From positions 124,001 through 188,000 of the forward strand of contig BCHX01000011.1 of assembly GCA_001599755.1 (NCBI GenBank): DNA of 64,000 nt, given 5' to 3'. The position numbers and the translations under genes were made by a program. This document shows positions 60,669-64,000 of the stretch, one piece after another (position 1 is the first letter of the stretch; each line of letters opens with the position of its first letter). The stretch comes from Gliomastix tumulicola. Lineage: Eukaryota; Ascomycota; Sordariomycetes; Hypocreales; Bionectriaceae. The notes below the pieces were generated by a model. That model did not search any database and was not told where the DNA came from. It was given only the letters and a program-made list of their open reading frames with translations.

Positions 60669-62872
60669 AGAGACGTGAGCGTTGCTATCGAGTCGCTGTC
60701 GAGTCACTCTGACAACACGGTACAAACGGACACGAAGAAACGATGACGATGACGATAATAAGGCAGCTATGATGGACCACCCTGTAAACCCATCACGAAG
60801 AATAAATAGTACCACAATGCATTCTCTTTGTGAGCGGGGATAGAGCCCTTTTTCGAAGTGATATGCTAGGCTACTGTCACCCCAAAGTCTGTCAGTCTCA
60901 TCTCGGTAGATATAGAGGACGAACCGGGACGAACCCGGACCAATGGTACGCAGAGGTAGCGTGTGCTGATTTGGCAAGCCCACAAACAGCACACCCGTCC
61001 CGTCTGCCGCCACCCAGAGGCCGTCCTCCGTACCATCGAGGGCAAGACCCAGGGGCATACAGGGGTGGTCTACTACGCGACTGACTTCTGTACTGGTCTT
61101 TACAAACGCGATGATATTGAGACCGGGATGATGGGCCACTCGTGATGTTTGAGTCGGTCGTGTGCGCAGTCCGTCGCTGCAGGTAAGGCGACTGGGTGCC
61201 GCGAATCGCGAGGTTCTCAAGTTTGACAATCAACGACTGATGTTGGGCGGTCTTGGAAACAGATCTTTCCAGGACTCTTCTCGGCTAGGGAACGAATCGA
61301 GTTAGCCCGGGACCTCCGCGGGGATTGACCACGAATCGAATGTGAGAAGTCGCTTGCCTTACGAGCAGGGTAGAGGATCCCGGGGGACGTTGGTTCGGTT
61401 TCGAGCTCAATGGGCAATTCTGGCAATCCTGCCCAGACTTCCCTTCGGGCCGCTATCGCTCGAGTCAGCCATTGTTACCGGACACCACGGAGATCTTCGC
61501 GGGCTTTTCACCGCCAAATGCATTGGTATCCATGGATAGTAGTGAATACATGGTAGTGCTTGGGAATTTGATGGTGACTTCTGCAGAATATATAAGTAAT
61601 AGGCGTTTATCAAACGGTTACGGCTATATCGAAGATCAAAGAGCTCCGAGCCAGAGGGGCATACTCTCTTATATCAGCCGGGGTGGCAAAGCGGGTAGGC
61701 ATCGGTGCTGGCAAGGCTGCGAGGGAAGCGCTTCACGAAACACAGCCGGGGCGATAGCCTGCGACACTTGCCACGCTAGGCCTCTCTCGTCTCAGTCGAC
61801 GGAGTGGCGACGGAGTAAATACGCTATTCTTTGCACATTGGGCAAGTGCTCGTCCTTGTTTCGTCTACCGTCCGCAAGGATCGCGCTTCGTGGCGACATG
61901 CAGGGTAATGAAGCTTTCCAATCACCCTGGCGGTCTTCTAAGCCGCGACACAAGCGGCGCAGGTGAATTCATCCCTGCCTGTAGATGTAGCCCTAAGGGC
62001 GACCCAATGAGAGACGCTGCTCTCACAGAGTAGGAAACCCGAACAAGGGCAACGGTTGGCTAGGCATTGGCCGTTCTGCTCATACACTGTCTCAGCGATC
62101 GCCATACGGGGCGGACCAGCTAAGGGGATCGGACCGGTGATTTTAACGTACGTCAGCCTCCCACAGCGCAGACCTGGCAATAGAAGTCGGCATAAACATT
62201 GCTGCGATTACAGTCCATTTTGGGCATGGCCGTGTCTGGTGACTTTTGGTCGTTGTAGCAATGTAGCAAGCCAACGAAATCCCGTTGGCGCCGCAGCGAG
62301 ACGTTTGTCGCAACCATTTGGCGTCATCTCAGGGCCCCTCCCATTCCTCCCTTGTGCAACCAGCTGCCCAAGCGCCTACACTATTAGGGCAGGTCCGCGG
62401 AACCCAGACCTTGTTTAGAAGCCGGGTGCCCTATCAGCCCTTTTCTCCCTCCCGCAACCACTGCCTTCCTGTGGTTGAAAACATCGACCAGCACACCGTA
62501 CCAGCCAGAATAGCCGTCATTGTGCGTAAGACCCCGTCTTGATTCCGAGTATAGCCCGATCCTCCCTCTCTCCACTCCTGGCTAAAATAAGTCAGCTGAT
62601 AGCTCGCCTGGCGTGCCCTTCCCGTTTTCCAGGAATCTCTGCCTCCGCTGGGAGGGAAGACATATCGCGGCAAAATGCCCGGCTCCCGCACCTCATAATC
62701 CAGCTCGAACGGCACAGCCTTTGGCTTCGCCGCCCACAGGGGACCAGCCGTCGCCTTCCGTAGCGTACTTCAGCTGCCGCCCGTGCCTCTCCGCGTCGTT
62801 ACCCCCCCCCCCCCCCCCCCCCGGGCCTCCAGCTCGGCCTCACGCCCAAACACCCCATGCACGCGATGATAG
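60669..62872. other. Intergenic, weak open frames
   Basis: A minus-strand stretch at about 60900-61200 (LALDGTEDGLWVAADGTGVL) looks protein-like but lacks start and splice context. A 20-base C run at 62803-62822 makes frames there unreliable. Confidence 0.35.
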
Positions 62873-63109
62873 CACCGCCGCTGGGGAGCTATTGTTGATC
62901 GTATCCAGGAGTGCATGTCGGTGGTGGAGGAGCGACAGGCCGTGCCGGACGCCGCGGTCGCGCAGCACGAGGGTGTTGAGGCGATATTGACGAGTGAGGC
63001 GCCGGCCGACAGGTACAGCGCGAATACGCTGCGTAACCTGCTCGACAACACGGAGCTTGCGCATAGGTTGGTGCGGTGGGAGACCTCGGCTTATAGGGGG
63101 CGGGCGTAG
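62873..63109 (+). CDS. 3' exon of a conserved hypothetical protein
   Basis: Open frame from an acceptor-like TAG at 62870-62872 to the stop at 63109, about 78 aa: HRRWGAIVDRIQECMSVVEE, DAAVAQHEGVEAILTSEAPA, SANTLRNLLDNTELAHRLVR. Strongly coding in character and helical. Upstream exons are not resolved because of the poly-C run; an ATG at 62915 would give a 64-residue protein alone. Family not recognised. Confidence 0.4.
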   Translation, partial: HRRWGAIVDRIQECMSVVEERQAVPDAAVAQHEGVEAILTSEAPADRYSANTLRNLLDNTELAHRLVRWETSAYRGRA

Positions 63110-64000
63110 ACCATTTGGAAGCCGACGATGAACAATGGCAGGGAGACGGTCGTCGAGGTACTTGTTCAAGATCCCACCAGCGGCTAGATCGCTATTCGGC
63201 AGCCCAGGCATGCTAATTGATAATGGTTGGTGTTCTGGCTTGGATATTGTATTGATACTTGTTTTGTTCAAGTCATCAAATGACGCAGACTGCATAACAC
63301 GTAAAGATTTCTTGACATGGAATGGAGGGCGGACTAGTCTTGAACAGTTTCGTCTTCGACCCTATGCGCCGCGGGTCAACATTCGGGCCTCCCCAGACGA
63401 GATGCCAGGCCATGAATTGACTTTGACTGGGCCGTGATCCTGGGGACCATTGGCACATCCTTAGTTACAACTACCAACTTTTCACACACGCACTTGCATG
63501 TACTAAGAGTAGGTAGTCGCCAGGAACGTCATCCCTCGATCGGCTCGTCTCTTGGCAAGGGGAGAGAATGGGAAGGCTGTCTGGGGGCGTCGACAGACAG
63601 AGGACACAATGGCCGGGGTGTCCAGTACTGACTAGATTGTTCTCGCTTGTATCACAGGGTCTTGATACTTGCCTCGCTCATCTCCCTCAGACTACCCATA
63701 TCGGATCTTAGGACCTCGGCAGTCATTTCGCAGCTGCAGGGCTAAATAATACAGCTGATCAGCGCAAGAGTCACTCGTCTCCTAAGATTGCCTGGACCGT
63801 GCGGTCGTCTGCGCCTCTCCGGCAAGATTAGACAATATGGGCGGTGTGGAACCTCCGAAGCAATACGAGGAGCACCGCAGTACGAGAGCCCGTCAAGTAC
63901 GATACTAGAATCGCTATTTTTGTTCCTCCCGACGAGACCTATGAGTACTTCTGCCACGACAGTCCGGTACTGAGCTTTGCTGACACTTGAGCCTACAGCT
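63110..64000. other. Intergenic to window end, nothing recognised
   Basis: Only short overlapping frames without motifs or splice support. Confidence 0.35.

Overview
The window looks like nuclear DNA of a filamentous ascomycete (Pezizomycotina, most likely Sordariomycetes; inferred, not proven). Genes are monocistronic, lie on both strands and carry short introns (mostly 46-118 bp) with GTRNGT donors, CTNAY branch sites and YAG acceptors. The gene types fit: Zn2Cys6, C2H2 and bZIP regulators, a LaeA-like methyltransferase, a DUF3405 membrane protein, Tad-like LINE debris and many diverged repeats. About half the window is gene-poor repeat-rich sequence, with one 365-base assembly gap (50520-50884) and scattered single Ns.

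Layout. 0-2.8 kb: LINE RNase H fragment, a hairpin and a 16-bp minisatellite. 2.8-5.8 kb: three small or medium spliced genes of unknown function, two of them convergent with stops 9 bp apart, and a palindrome-bearing direct repeat upstream of the third. 6.8-7.9 kb: a JmjC/cupin-like protein behind a polypyrimidine tract. 9-9.7 kb: a multipass membrane protein. 11.2-14.3 kb: an Azf1-like C2H2 factor facing a conserved glutamine/serine-rich protein, with two 16-bp palindromes between them. 16.7-28 kb: two diverging M16 (insulysin/Ste23-like) genes. The plus copy has all catalytic residues; the minus copy has lost both zinc histidines, the catalytic glutamate and the third zinc ligand. Between them lie two small genes that share 3' flanks. 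31-35.3 kb: a 6-7 TM protein and a protein made of three degenerate 51-residue repeats. 37.8-45.3 kb: a Zn2Cys6 factor with a decayed tandem relative, followed by a LaeA-like methyltransferase with a frameshift. 45.4-48.5 and 57.4-59.5 kb: copies of an unclassified repeat, one split by a LINE with a 12-bp target duplication. 49.1-51.6 kb: a C2H2 gene. 54.1-56.4 kb: a DUF3405 protein. 59.8-60.7 kb: a bZIP gene with broken frames.

The most unusual object is the 49.1-51.6 kb gene. Each 30-residue zinc finger is encoded by its own 90-bp exon, separated by a nearly identical 62-64 bp intron, so a 153-bp exon-plus-intron unit is tandemly amplified. The assembly gap sits inside this array. The DNA repeat therefore doubles as a modular zinc-finger gene whose finger number can change by unequal crossing-over while the frame is kept. 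I know of no description of this arrangement in fungi, but could not search.
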